A DNA stretch of 64,000 nucleotides, from NCBI GenBank assembly GCA_023522315.1, contig JAHCSU010000061.1:1-64000 (forward strand). The letters run 5' to 3'. The notes under the pieces were generated by a model. That model was not told the DNA's origin and ran no database searches. It saw only the letters and a list, made by a program, of their open reading frames with translations. The stretch's first letter is position 1, and every line of letters starts with the position of its first letter. Shown here piece after piece: positions 14,664-23,704 of this stretch. The translations under genes were made by a program, and so were the position numbers. The stretch comes from Nostoc sp. CCCryo 231-06. GTDB lineage: Bacteria; Cyanobacteriota; Cyanobacteriia; Cyanobacteriales; Nostocaceae.

Positions 14664-16061
14664 ATGACTTTAGTATCTGATATTGTTCTGCTAAAAGACT
14701 TAACATCATCATCTGATGACGATTTGGGCAAGCTAAAAGCCGTACTTCCTGCAACGGTAAATCGGTTAACCAACCCGATCTTAGCAAGGATCTTTGGTAA
14801 TGACCTGAAATTTGGTATTGCCTCTTTCAAGGATAAGCCAATACCGCCTTTTGGGGGTTACGCTGACTATGTATATAAGCCAGAAGTAGCTTTAACAAAT
14901 AATGTAACAAAAGTCAAAGACAAAATTTTTGACATTGAAGCTTTTGGTGGCAATGATGCGCCCGAATCACAATTAGACGCACTCTTGTACACAGCTTTAG
15001 ATAGCGGTGGCAGTCTCGGTTACAGAGTCGGTTCATTTCGTGTTGTTATAATAGCCACCGATAGTATTTATCACGTTGCAGGCGATCGTGCCGCAGTTAG
15101 TCCAAGTGATACTATTGCCAATAATGGAGATGGTGTAATCGATCCGAATGAAGATTATCCAGAGATTGGGCAAGTAAAAACTGCGCTAGAAGCAAATAAC
15201 ATTATTCCAATTTTTCTAACTACGAGTGATGTTGCAGTCAATTACGAGACACTAGTTACCCAGCTTGGTCGAGGTGGTGTAGTGACTCTTGGTTCTAAAA
15301 GTGAGAATTTTGCTGATGCCATAAAAGAGGCAGTTGCTCGAGCCAGAAATGTGATAAGTACTGATGTTGTTACGACAAATGGAGACGATACCTTTAGTTG
15401 GAAGAATTTTTCGGCTGGCGATAAGGTTATTTTTGCTGGGGACGGTAATGATAGTATTTCGCTTTCTGGTGTTATTGGCAACCATTATATTGATGGGGGG
15501 GCAGGTTCTGACATCCTTTTTGGTGGAGATGGTGCAGACAGAATAGATGGGGGTAGTGGTGACGACAACCTTCTGGGGGGTAAGGGTGATGATATTGTTT
15601 TTGGCAGTACTGGAAAAGATATTCTGATCGGGAACAAAGGCAACGATTACCTACAGGGAGATAGTGGGGATGACTTCTTAAAAGGAGGCGCTGGTTCAGA
15701 TAAGTTTGCATTTGCAACAGGATCAAAGTTTGATATTAAGGAACTCGGAGTTGATATTATTAGTGACTTCAATCCTAAGCAAGACAAGATCCAACTATCT
15801 AAATCTACCTTTACCGCTCTAAGTAACTCAGTTTTCCCAACTGCATTAAATTCTGCGGATTTTGCCACAGTGACAAACGATACTTTAGCAGCAAAGAGCA
15901 GTGCGGTGATTGTTTATAATATCGCAAATGGTAGTCTCTTTTATAACCCCAATGGTTCAGCAGATGATTTTGCTGATATAAATTCCGGGGGTAAATTTGT
16001 ACAATTGGGTGCTAGCTCCTTTCCTGCTCTAACTACCGCTAGTTTTGAGATAGTTTTGTGA
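14664..16061 (+). CDS. Secreted integrin-beta-I-like VWA protein with RTX repeats
   Basis: 465 residues. Residues ~1-230 follow the integrin beta-I (VWA) domain in order: DLTSSSDDDLGKLK resembles DLSYSMKDDLENVK (MIDAS and adjacent Asp), then FGIASFKDK, APESQLDALL (beta-I: PEGGFDAI), FRVVIIATDSIYHVAGD (beta-I: LLVFSTDAGFHFAGD), DYPEIGQVKTALEANNI, and VVTLGSKSENF. Residues ~255-350 carry RTX nonapeptides (GGAGSDILFGGDGADRIDGG). There is no N-terminal signal, as expected for type I secretion with a C-terminal signal. A good SD (AGAGGGAT) precedes the ATG. Probably an adhesin. Confidence 0.85.
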   Translation: MTLVSDIVLLKDLTSSSDDDLGKLKAVLPATVNRLTNPILARIFGNDLKFGIASFKDKPIPPFGGYADYVYKPEVALTNNVTKVKDKIFDIEAFGGNDAPESQLDALLYTALDSGGSLGYRVGSFRVVIIATDSIYHVAGDRAAVSPSDTIANNGDGVIDPNEDYPEIGQVKTALEANNIIPIFLTTSDVAVNYETLVTQLGRGGVVTLGSKSENFADAIKEAVARARNVISTDVVTTNGDDTFSWKNFSAGDKVIFAGDGNDSISLSGVIGNHYIDGGAGSDILFGGDGADRIDGGSGDDNLLGGKGDDIVFGSTGKDILIGNKGNDYLQGDSGDDFLKGGAGSDKFAFATGSKFDIKELGVDIISDFNPKQDKIQLSKSTFTALSNSVFPTALNSADFATVTNDTLAAKSSAVIVYNIANGSLFYNPNGSADDFADINSGGKFVQLGASSFPALTTASFEIVL

Positions 16062-16164
16062 TTGATTTAGCTTAATTTTCAACTTCACATAAGAGACTTC
16101 TAAGGAATAAAGTACTCAGTAAAAGTGAGATGCTCCCAGGCAAACGAATTGAACTGAGATTACT

Positions 16165-17052
16165 TTATATTTTCCTAAAATCAATCATTGTCTGACGATA
16201 AGTATCTGGCAAACCTGTATCAAAACACTTGCCTTTAACAACATATCCTGTCATTCCCTCTTCCTGACGTAATCTATCAAGACAAGATGTTAACTGAAAT
16301 TCACCTCGTTCTCGGAAATTTTGGTTGATGTGTTCTGCTAAAAAGTCAAAAATTTTTGGCGTTAGTAAATACAAACCAAATATACATAAAAACTCATTTT
16401 CTGCCATTCCCTGTACACGCAAATGTTCTTGTGCATACTCAATGGTAGGTTTTTCATAGAGTTGTGTAACTTCTAAAATCGAGTTTAACTGTTGCCAAAC
16501 TCCTGTTACACATCCAGATGTATGAAGAATTTCTGCTGGCGTTGTAGTTAAGCTAACAACGCTTTTATTAACTTGTTCATAAACATCTAAAAGTTGACTG
16601 GCACAAGATTTGTCAATATCAGATGCATAAATGTGATCGCCCAACATTAGCAAAAACGGCTCATCTTGCACCCAATCTTTGGCACAAAATACCGCATGAC
16701 CATAGCCGAATTGCTCTTCTTGCAATAAAATCGTAATTTTGCTACCTAAATCTTCGATATATCGGCTATATTCTTGATTTTGCGGTGAAAGTTTATCTAA
16801 AAGTTCTTTTTTAGGTGGGTTTTTCAATAAATCTTCAAATATTTCTTTGTCATCCGGCTGTACCACAATCCCCACTTCTGTAATTCCAGTACTAATTGCC
16901 TCTTCAATAATTGCTAAAATCACAGGTTTTGCCCTACCATCTCGATCAATAATCGGAAAAAGTTCTTTTTTCACAACTTTAGTAGCTGGAAATAACCGAG
17001 TCCCAAAACCAGCTACCGGAATCACAGCTTTTCTAACTTTATTTTTCTGCAT
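16165..17052 (-). CDS. galU: UTP-glucose-1-phosphate uridylyltransferase
   Basis: 295 residues, normal for GalU. The nucleotide-binding signature AGFGTRLFPATKVVKKELFPI is at the N-terminus, followed by GITEVGIVVQPD, EEQFGYGHAVFCAKDWV, LLMLGDHIYASD and, near the end, GKCFDTGLPDTYRQTMIDF. It makes UDP-glucose from UTP and glucose-1-phosphate, for glycolipids, exopolysaccharide and cell wall sugars. Codirectional with hemW but separated by about 70 bp. Confidence 0.92.
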   Translation of the reverse strand: MQKNKVRKAVIPVAGFGTRLFPATKVVKKELFPIIDRDGRAKPVILAIIEEAISTGITEVGIVVQPDDKEIFEDLLKNPPKKELLDKLSPQNQEYSRYIEDLGSKITILLQEEQFGYGHAVFCAKDWVQDEPFLLMLGDHIYASDIDKSCASQLLDVYEQVNKSVVSLTTTPAEILHTSGCVTGVWQQLNSILEVTQLYEKPTIEYAQEHLRVQGMAENEFLCIFGLYLLTPKIFDFLAEHINQNFRERGEFQLTSCLDRLRQEEGMTGYVVKGKCFDTGLPDTYRQTMIDFRKI

Positions 17053-17121
17053 AAATCCTCAATCCTTATCACCTTAAAATCTCCCCTCCTCTCTCTGTAC
17101 CCTTTGCGCCTCTGCGGTTCG

Positions 17122-18303
17122 TCATCCTAACTTCTCAAACAACTCCGCTAACACCACATTAGAAAACAAAAACCCTTGGGGATCAATTAAACGCAACCTT
17201 CCCTCTGCAACTTCCACCCAAGCTTTATCAAAATACGATCGCAAACACCTGCAAATCTCCTCCACCTTCTCTTCGCCAAATCCTTCCGCCAACGCCGCTA
17301 GACTCAAACCCTCCGCCAAACGCAACCCCAACATTAACGTTTCTAACAATACTTCCTTTGGGGGAGTCACATCACAATCAATCACACCGCCAGCTTCCAC
17401 CCACTGATAATATTCCCTAGTCTTGCGCGGACGAGTGAAGCGCTTTCCCTCAACATAACTTGCCGCACCCATACCAAAGCCATAGTAAGGGCGGTTTTCC
17501 CAATACACTCGATTATGCCGACACTGATGACCAGGTTGAGCATAATTGGAAATTTCATAATGCTCATAACCTGCACTAGTCAAAACCTGCTGCCCCATCT
17601 GGTACATTTTGACTGTGGCTTCATCTGTGGGCAAAGGAGTATCGCCAGGTTTGTAGTAACGCCCAAAGGCTGTACCCGGTTCGATGGTAAGATCATAGAT
17701 GGAAATGTGAGTGGGTACAAGCGCTACCGCTTTTAAGAGAGAATCTTGCCATTGATCCAAAGACTGATGCGGCAACCCGGAAATTAAGTCTAAGCTAAAT
17801 TCGGGAATCTCCACTTGGTGGATTAGTTCCACAGCTGCGAAAATATCTTCAACTGAGTGCGATCGCCCCGCCCTTTGTAATAATTCTGCTTGAAAGGCTT
17901 GTACACCTAAACTTACCCGGTTTACGCCTGCACTGCGATAGCCTGCTATATGGGCTAAATCAAAGGTTGCTGGGTCAATTTCCATAGAAATTTCTGCCCC
18001 AGACGCAATACCAAAATGCTTCTCTAGCTCTGTTACTATCCGTTGTAACTGCTGTATTGATAGCAGCGAAGGAGTACCACCACCGAAGAAAATTGTCTTT
18101 AGGGGTTGACCAAATGCTGGTGTAATGGCAATTTCTTGACATAGCACCTCAACATATTGGGAGATAGTACCAGATGTTTCGCCCCGCAAGCGATCGCCCA
18201 CAACAGACACCGGGAAATCACAATAAAAACACCGGCGACGGCAAAAGGGAATATGCACATACGCAGAACTCGCAATTTCATAAACACTAAATTTTTGACT
18301 CAT
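17122..18303 (-). CDS. hemW: HemW-like radical SAM protein
   Basis: 393 residues. The CX3CX2C cluster CRRRCFYC (Cys21, 25, 28) in HIPFCRRRCFYCDF binds the 4Fe-4S cluster; FFGGGTPSLL, RVSLGVQAFQAELLQRAGR and DLISGLPHQ are typical of HemW/HemN. The fourth Cys of true coproporphyrinogen oxidase HemN (CX3CX2CXC) is replaced by Phe, which marks HemW, a heme-trafficking chaperone rather than the oxidase. The HemN C-terminal domain is present (YGFGMGAASY...RPRKTREYYQW). Confidence 0.9.
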   Translation of the reverse strand: MSQKFSVYEIASSAYVHIPFCRRRCFYCDFPVSVVGDRLRGETSGTISQYVEVLCQEIAITPAFGQPLKTIFFGGGTPSLLSIQQLQRIVTELEKHFGIASGAEISMEIDPATFDLAHIAGYRSAGVNRVSLGVQAFQAELLQRAGRSHSVEDIFAAVELIHQVEIPEFSLDLISGLPHQSLDQWQDSLLKAVALVPTHISIYDLTIEPGTAFGRYYKPGDTPLPTDEATVKMYQMGQQVLTSAGYEHYEISNYAQPGHQCRHNRVYWENRPYYGFGMGAASYVEGKRFTRPRKTREYYQWVEAGGVIDCDVTPPKEVLLETLMLGLRLAEGLSLAALAEGFGEEKVEEICRCLRSYFDKAWVEVAEGRLRLIDPQGFLFSNVVLAELFEKLG

Positions 18304-18553
18304 TTTGAGAAAAGTTTTAAGTTAACCAACTGCGAATTAGAGACAATGAAAATAAGTAGTTTCTTGACAAGTTTTTGTCTTTTTACAACGAAATAATGAA
18401 AAATATCAAGATAAAAGGCTTTGGTTATAATAATTGCAGATATTGCCCTACTAAACCCTTAGTGTAAGTCAATATTGATGAGTTTATCTTACCGATGAAA
18501 TAAAAAATACTTAACTTTATCGGTTACCACAGTTGCAGGAAAACAAGACAACC

Positions 18554-19630
18554 ATGCTTGACGCCATTATTATTTTCTCATTTATCCTGGCAGCGTCGGG
18601 AATAGGGTTCTACAGCATTGAACTACTACCCAATAGCACACTAGATCAGGTAACAAATCTTGAAGCTTTGCGCTTAGTTGTTGCTGTCTTTGCCGCTATT
18701 ATTGGTGGTGCGATCGGGCTGAGTTTCCAGACGACATATCGTCGCCTAGAATCACAAATCAAAGAAATGCCTCTGGAAGTGATTTTAACTCGTGCGATCG
18801 GCTTAGTAATTGGGCTATTACTAGCCAACCTGATGCTAGCCCCACTATTTTTGCTACCCATCCCGACGGATTTTGGATTTATTAAGCCATTGGTGGCAGT
18901 TGTCGGTAGTATCATCCTCTCTGTCACTGGTATGAATTTGGCAGACACCCACGGGCGAGGCTTATTGCGGTTCATTAATCCCAACACCGTCGAATCTATG
19001 GTAGTGGAAGGAACATTAAAACCAGCCAATACCAAAGTTTTAGATACTAGCTGCATTATTGATGGTCGCATTGAAGCGTTACTAGAAACAGGGTTTCTGG
19101 AAGGGCAAATTCTCGTACCGCAGTTTGTCTTGCAAGAACTCCAACAAGTAGCGGATGCTAGCAAAGACCTAAAGCGGGTGCGGGGAAGGCGAGGACTAGA
19201 AATTCTCAACCGCATTAAACAAGAATATCCCGATCGCATCGTGATTAATACAATTGACTACGAAGATATTCCCACAGTCGATGCCAAGTTAGTGCGCTTT
19301 GCCCAAGAAATTAGCGGTACATTGTTAACCAACGACTACAACTTATCTAAAGTCGCTAGCGTTCAGAAAGTACCTGTTTTAAATGTAAATGATTTAGTAA
19401 ACGCCGTCCGTCCCAGTTATTTACCTGGCGACAACCTTGATTTAAAAATTCTCAAGGAAGGCAAAGAACCCAGTCAAGGTATTGGCTACCTAGATGACGG
19501 CACAATGGTAGTCGTTGAAGAAGGTAGCAATTATGTGGGTGGTGAACTGCGAGTAGTAGTTACCAGTGCTTTGCAAACCACAGCAGGACGCATGATTTTT
19601 GCCAAACCCCAAGCTTCAGCATTGGCGTGA
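18554..19630 (+). CDS. PIN/TRAM membrane protein (YacL-like)
   Basis: 358 residues from ATG 18554, SD AGGAAAAC; an in-frame TTG at 18533 is less likely. Four hydrophobic segments fill the first ~130 residues. A PIN domain follows (KVLDTSCIIDGRIEALLETG ... LVPQFVLQELQQVADASKD ... GTLLTNDYNL) with acidic residues in place for Mg-dependent RNase activity. A TRAM domain closes the protein (GKEPSQGIGYLDDGTMVVVE). The function of these YacL-type proteins is unproven; RNA turnover at the membrane is inferred. Confidence 0.88.
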   Translation: MLDAIIIFSFILAASGIGFYSIELLPNSTLDQVTNLEALRLVVAVFAAIIGGAIGLSFQTTYRRLESQIKEMPLEVILTRAIGLVIGLLLANLMLAPLFLLPIPTDFGFIKPLVAVVGSIILSVTGMNLADTHGRGLLRFINPNTVESMVVEGTLKPANTKVLDTSCIIDGRIEALLETGFLEGQILVPQFVLQELQQVADASKDLKRVRGRRGLEILNRIKQEYPDRIVINTIDYEDIPTVDAKLVRFAQEISGTLLTNDYNLSKVASVQKVPVLNVNDLVNAVRPSYLPGDNLDLKILKEGKEPSQGIGYLDDGTMVVVEEGSNYVGGELRVVVTSALQTTAGRMIFAKPQASALA

Positions 19631-19725
19631 GGGAAATGTCAGGTAGGATTAGAGTTAAATCATGCAATTGGTGCAGTCAACCTGCACCGATTTTGCATAG
19701 GGTGAAATATGAAGAGGCATGATAT

Positions 19726-19834
19726 TAGGACTTACGCATCAGTTACGGAATAAGGTAGACGCTTTGGCTTACCGCAGGCTACCGCAAAGGAAACGGAGAA
19801 ATCATAGTTTGAGAGATATTTTGCGTAAGTCCTA
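19726..19834. mobile_element. MITE with TAGGACTTACGCA ends, short copy
   Basis: Terminal inverted repeats TAGGACTTACGCA and TGCGTAAGTCCTA bound a 109-bp element without coding capacity. Longer relatives with the same ends are at 27235-27429 and, more diverged, 63436-63613. Confidence 0.8.
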
Positions 19835-19900
19835 GATATGAATATCCAGACTTAATATTACTTAAATCGGCGTTGAATGCCTGGTATTTTAACCGTAACT

Positions 19901-20419
19901 CTAATCAGTTCCACCCCAACTCCACACTGGATTACCATTATTTAAACTCTTCTTCAGAACGATCAAAGGATAGTCATTAGCATCGTACCCGCCAGCCAAA
20001 TCCAGGATGAAGTAAAGCTTACCTTTGAAAAAATGTATCCGTAAATAATTGGTGTTTCCCGAGTAATCTTTGCCATCAACCTTAGTTATTCCAGCAGATG
20101 CCAAGCATTTGGCATATTTTGGCTTTAGCTTACCAACCCATGTAACGCTAAAGATATTACTAGCATTGACAGAAATATTACTTGCGTATTCACTTAGTTT
20201 AACAGAGCCATCCGTCGTAAAACCACCTTCTTGATAAGGACGAGGCTTTTCAGTGACTATAATTTTGTCTGGACAGGTTTGTTTGCGATCGCTTTCGCTA
20301 TGAATTTTTAGCTCAATAGTTTGTGACTTTTGTTGGGCTTGGACGCTCAAGCTAGACAATAGGGAAAGTAAACTAATACTTGCACCTATAATTAGATGCT
20401 TCAACGAAATAATTCTCAT
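19901..20419 (-). CDS. Secreted hypothetical protein
   Basis: 172 residues from ATG 20419 (GGAATC upstream). The N-terminus MRIISLKHLIIGASISLLSL and SSLSVQAQ forms a Sec signal peptide with an AQA-type cleavage site. The mature domain has two Cys (TCPDK, KCLAS) that may pair, and the end is WSWGGTD. I recognise no family. An in-frame TTG at 20437 adds six residues and is unlikely. Confidence 0.65.
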   Translation of the reverse strand: MRIISLKHLIIGASISLLSLLSSLSVQAQQKSQTIELKIHSESDRKQTCPDKIIVTEKPRPYQEGGFTTDGSVKLSEYASNISVNASNIFSVTWVGKLKPKYAKCLASAGITKVDGKDYSGNTNYLRIHFFKGKLYFILDLAGGYDANDYPLIVLKKSLNNGNPVWSWGGTD

Positions 20420-20551
20420 AGTAAATAATGATTCCAACGGGAGAAGTTGAAGAAGCTCAAAAATAAATTATTAAAGCTGTGATCAACTTTTTTGTCCAAA
20501 TTTTGTCATTGGTTGCATAAAAAGATTATCCAAACACAACCAAATACTCCG

Positions 20552-21385
20552 CTATAATCCCAGCGCTTTCAAGGTCGTTGACCCAACTCTACCATCTACA
20601 CTCAAACGCTTTGTTGCTTCTTGGAACTGCTTAACTGCATTTTCAGTAGCAACATCAAAAATTCCAGTGACTTGAATATCTATTTTCACTATTTTAGCAT
20701 TTAGCAATGCTGCTTGTACTTTTTTGACATCATCGCCCTTCATAGGTGGGTTTGTTAATCCTAATGTCCTAATAGTAATATATCTAAAACCCTCAGCAGG
20801 TGAATCTGCCAGCCGTGCTTCAGTCTGAGGGCCATAATCACCATCTTCAGGAATGCGATCTTTGGGATTAAACTGATTCCACAATTTCTGAAAAGCTATG
20901 ACCCCAATTTTGCGTAAATCTGTGCGAGTTGCAGCAGGAAATTTGTAGTCATAGTGAGGAAAGTCAAAGTCTCGACCAAGCCTCATCCAATTGTGTCGTT
21001 CAAAATACTGTTCCCAATGATCAGCGTCTTCTACATCTAATGCTAAACCGCCTTCATGATTGCTAGAACCAGGATGGGCCGCAGCAGTAATTCCACACAA
21101 CTTCCTCTTAAACTGTTGACGGATAAGATACTGCTGGGCAACAGTTCGATAAGCTGAGTTAATAACGAGTTGTTTTCCACGTTCTTTAATCGCTAAACGT
21201 AGTGACTGTTTAGCAACAGCTTGTAGATATGGGTTAATTTGGTCACCCGACACATCTACGTCTAGATCGTCAAAATTGACCAGTAAATTCGGAACAATTG
21301 TATTGATTACAGCAATAATCTGTAAATTCAGACCCTTAATCAAACCAGTATCACACTTATTAATAACATCTTCAACTTTTGTCAT
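20552..21385 (-). CDS. VanY-like D-Ala-D-Ala carboxypeptidase with peptidoglycan-binding domain
   Basis: 277 residues. Residues about 60-165 are a VanY/M15 peptidase: VINSAYRTVAQQYL and the zinc motif SNHEGGLALDVEDADHW (S-x-H-x6-D), with the later H of FPHYDYKF. Residues ~215-277 are a PG_binding_1 domain (PPMKGDDVKKVQAALL ... TENAVKQFQEATKRL ... TLKALGL). No signal peptide is visible, so export is uncertain. It probably trims stem peptides of the cell wall. Confidence 0.85.
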   Translation of the reverse strand: MTKVEDVINKCDTGLIKGLNLQIIAVINTIVPNLLVNFDDLDVDVSGDQINPYLQAVAKQSLRLAIKERGKQLVINSAYRTVAQQYLIRQQFKRKLCGITAAAHPGSSNHEGGLALDVEDADHWEQYFERHNWMRLGRDFDFPHYDYKFPAATRTDLRKIGVIAFQKLWNQFNPKDRIPEDGDYGPQTEARLADSPAEGFRYITIRTLGLTNPPMKGDDVKKVQAALLNAKIVKIDIQVTGIFDVATENAVKQFQEATKRLSVDGRVGSTTLKALGL

Positions 21386-21446
21386 AATTAATCTTTATAC
21401 GAAGTTTTATTTAAAATCCAAAGCAGCACTAGTTTTGAAACCAAGA

Positions 21447-21520
21447 AACCCCACCCACAGCCCCTCCCGAAAACCGGGGAGGGGAAACTTTAACGTAAGT
21501 CAAAGGCGGCGTGGGGTTCT
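21447..21520. repeat. Dispersed palindromic element, copy 2
   Basis: Contains CCCACAGCCCCTCCCG, CGGGGAGGGG, the TAACGTAAGTCAAAGG block and GTGGGGTTC. It is in the same orientation as 1640-1714. Confidence 0.75.
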
Positions 21521-22017
21521 TATTTTGGATTTATCCAAGAAGTGTAATAAATCATAATAGTTTTAGGTATTGTTTATGAAAGTGGGCTTTTTAACTTTTC
21601 ATCCCAGTTTGCTACTGAAATACCTTTAGTCTTCAAACCTACAATATTTTGATCGTCACTTTTCAATTTAAAGGTATTCTCTGTGAAAATCAATAATTTT
21701 AATAATTAGTTTTATAAAAGTTTATAATATCTAATCTTTACCCATTTATTTCGTCATACTCCCGTTAACTATATTTAATTTCAGGCTGTCTTTTGTTCTT
21801 TGTCATTTTTAATTAATAGTTTCTCACAAATAATTTATAACGGCTATAGTATACCATTTTATTTATGAAGTATTATTGTAGTATGGTATATTATACCGTA
21901 GTCTAAGGTAACATCCCAGATTTTGGGTGCGTTAGAACTAATATCCATAACGCACCCTACCAGATTCAAGCCAATGTGGATGAGGTTTTGCGATTTGTGT
22001 GTACATGTCTGAAATTT
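21521..22017. other. AT-rich intergenic region
   Basis: No gene recognised. Near 21840-21905 there are short AT dyads (ATAGTATACC, GGTATATTATACCG), and near 21925-21961 a GGTGCGTTAG / ATAACGCACCC inverted repeat related to 248-326. Confidence 0.4.
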
Positions 22018-22404
22018 CTAACCCTCATAAATCTCTAATGGCAAATTATCTGGGTCTTTAAAGAAAGTAAATTTTTTATTTGTAATTTCATCAACTCTGA
22101 TATTTTCTACCTCTAAGCCTTTAGATTTTAAATAAAAAACAGTTTCCTCAACATCATCAACTTTAAAAGCAATATGCCTTAAACCACAAGCCTCCGGTTT
22201 ACTAGGCCGTTCTGGAGGATTTGGGAAAGAAAATAGCTCTATTTGAGCATTTTCTCCAACTCGTAAATCTAATTTATAAGAATTTCTTTCGGCGCGAAAA
22301 GTCTCTTGAATAATCGGAAATCCTAAAACTTCTACATAAAAATTTTTGGAGCGATCGTAGTCAGAACAAATAATAGCTACATGATGAATACCAGTTGTTT
22401 TCAT
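22018..22404 (-). CDS. VOC-family protein, YaeR/GloA2-like
   Basis: 128 residues with the paired beta-alpha-beta units of vicinal oxygen chelate proteins: GIHHVAIICSDYDRSKNFYV-EVLGF, then LRHIAFKVDDVEETVFYLKS and FFKDPDNLPLEIYEG. The His near the start, Glu in the first half, His in LRHIAF and the terminal Glu are the usual metal ligands. The substrate is unknown. It is isolated, with a MITE upstream at 22590. Confidence 0.88.
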   Translation of the reverse strand: MKTTGIHHVAIICSDYDRSKNFYVEVLGFPIIQETFRAERNSYKLDLRVGENAQIELFSFPNPPERPSKPEACGLRHIAFKVDDVEETVFYLKSKGLEVENIRVDEITNKKFTFFKDPDNLPLEIYEG

Positions 22405-22589
22405 TGGTTTTTTTTAATCCAATTATTAAGAGAGTGTACGTGGGTGAGAACACGACCACATTACACCCTCTAAAGTATAGGTTAAGCTTTAATCTTTTTA
22501 ATTGATCTTACCTTTCTTTTCAGAAACAAGCCAATGCTGCCAACAAGAAATGTGCTACCTAAAGTCAGTAAATCGCTTGTTTGCTAGTT

Positions 22590-22692
22590 TACAGCGCTTC
22601 CGGCTATTATGCAATACAGTTTTCCTCTAGCTCCTCTCCTATCATAGCTTTCAGCTTTGAGGATGTACCTCATAGCCGCCGAAAGTGCTGTA
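22590..22692. mobile_element. 103-bp MITE-like element, copy B
   Basis: Ends TACAGCGCTTCCG and CGAAAGTGCTGTA, 103 bp long like copy A at 11612-11714, with the same orientation and similar interior (CTATTATG ... GTACCTCATAGC). One mismatch per end suggests it is the older copy. Confidence 0.8.
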
Positions 22693-22719
22693 TTTAAGTA
22701 ATTCACACATTCGTTTTTA

Positions 22720-22805
22720 AGTAGCTCAACAAATTCCAAAAGTTTTTGTTAATTTTTCGGTGTGAGTTACCGCCAGTGTTCAAGTAGTTCAACTTCATTA
22801 CCCAT
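22720..22805 (-). pseudogene. 5' remnant of a VapB-type antitoxin gene
   Basis: The minus strand from ATG 22805 reads MGNEVELLEHWR, then a stop, LTP, and later EFVELL. This is clearly the start of the gene at 28291-28551 (MGNEVELLEHWRELTPEKQQ), broken by a stop and base changes. Only about 28 codons remain. Confidence 0.8.
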
Positions 22806-22896
22806 AACCTAGATTTCTCACAAAGATTTAAACCACTTGTACCTTACCCATAACCTAGATTTCTCACAAAGATTTAAACCACTTGTACCTTACCCA
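22798..22896. repeat. 46-bp tandem repeat, two units plus part of a third
   Basis: Units TTACCCATAACCTAGATTTC... at 22798-22843 and 22844-22889 are identical; a third begins at 22890 and is lost after TTACCCAT. The inner GATTTCTCACAAAGATTTAA also occurs near 63923-63941. Confidence 0.85.
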
Positions 22897-22981
22897 TGCG
22901 GGAACCGCTATACAGCCTAAATAATGTTAGGAATTTGCTTATAAAATTGGGCGCAAGTAAGAAACTAAAATAATCAATGGC

Positions 22982-23176
22982 ATGAAATTAGATCGCATCA
23001 CCAGCAATCCGAATCGCATGAATGGACAACCTTCGATTCGTAATCTTCGGCTTACCGTTCGTCGAGTGATTGAGTTATTAGCTACCTACCCTAATCGAGA
23101 AGAACTGCGTCAGGAGTTTCCCGAATTAGAAGATGAAGATATTCAGCAAGCCTTAATTTTTGCATCGTCCAAGTAG
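22982..23176 (+). CDS. DUF433 antitoxin-like protein, shortened by a stop
   Basis: 64 residues. The sequence NPNRMNGQPSIRNLRLTVRR and LLATYPNREELRQEFPELED is a standard DUF433 protein, the antitoxin-like partner of DUF5615 PIN-like toxins. It stops at TAG after FASSK. The downstream in-frame codons DDRIIELPNRYETVA are the normal family C-terminus and overlap the next ATG, as in intact modules. So a premature stop removed about 17 residues. It may still fold. Confidence 0.75.
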   Translation: MKLDRITSNPNRMNGQPSIRNLRLTVRRVIELLATYPNREELRQEFPELEDEDIQQALIFASSK

Positions 23177-23207
23177 GACGATCGCATCATTGAACTACCT
23201 AACCGCT

Positions 23208-23348
23208 ATGAAACTGTTGCTTAATAAGGGATTACCACTCTCTGCGGCAGCATTGCTACATGATGCAGGTATCAATATCGTTGAGTCGAAAGTTTGCGAT
23301 CGCTTCGCTTTTACTAGACTGATCGCCAAGTGCTTGTCTGTTAGTTGA
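23208..23348 (+). pseudogene. Truncated DUF5615 PIN-like toxin
   Basis: From ATG 23208 the product starts MKLLLNKGLPLSAAALLHDA and GINIVE, the family N-terminus, then changes to unrelated sequence and ends after 46 residues. Full proteins are ~110-120 residues with an Asp-rich active site that is missing here. Confidence 0.7.
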
Positions 23349-23704
23349 ATAACAGTTCATTTGCCTGATTTTAAGCTTAATCGAGAAGTATTGCTGTCTG
23401 CTTAACTTTCAAAGAATGATTTTTTTTTAGAATTTCTTGATTTTTTTTTGGTTTCAAAAGAGTACTTAAGTATATAAATTCCTTCGTAAAATCTATATAT
23501 AGAAAGACTTTCAGCTTATTTAACCGGGTGTCACAAACTTAAAATGACTCACAAGAACATAATTTATACGTGGTTATATGCCCAATAACCATGTTAGATT
23601 ACCTATACAAACTAATAAGTTTTGTAAAGTTCTTAAAAATTTCTTATTAGTGAAATGTTTTAGGTAAAGTTTGCTGTCTATCAACAGACAAGATAAAAAT
23701 TAAA
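23349..23704. other. AT-rich intergenic region upstream of the multicopper oxidase
   Basis: About 355 bp. It has poly-T runs and a weak hairpin (TATATATAGA-like). It should contain the promoter of the oxidase gene. No gene recognised. Confidence 0.4.

Noticed and set aside
16165-17052. Glucose-1-phosphate thymidylyltransferase (RfbA/RmlA)
   Set aside because: The AGFGTRLFPATKVVKKELFP signature and the EEQFGYGHAV block are those of GalU.
18646-19239. A 197-codon ORF on the minus strand within the PIN/TRAM gene
   Set aside because: It is fully inside a well-supported gene, has Ser/Arg-biased composition and no start signal.
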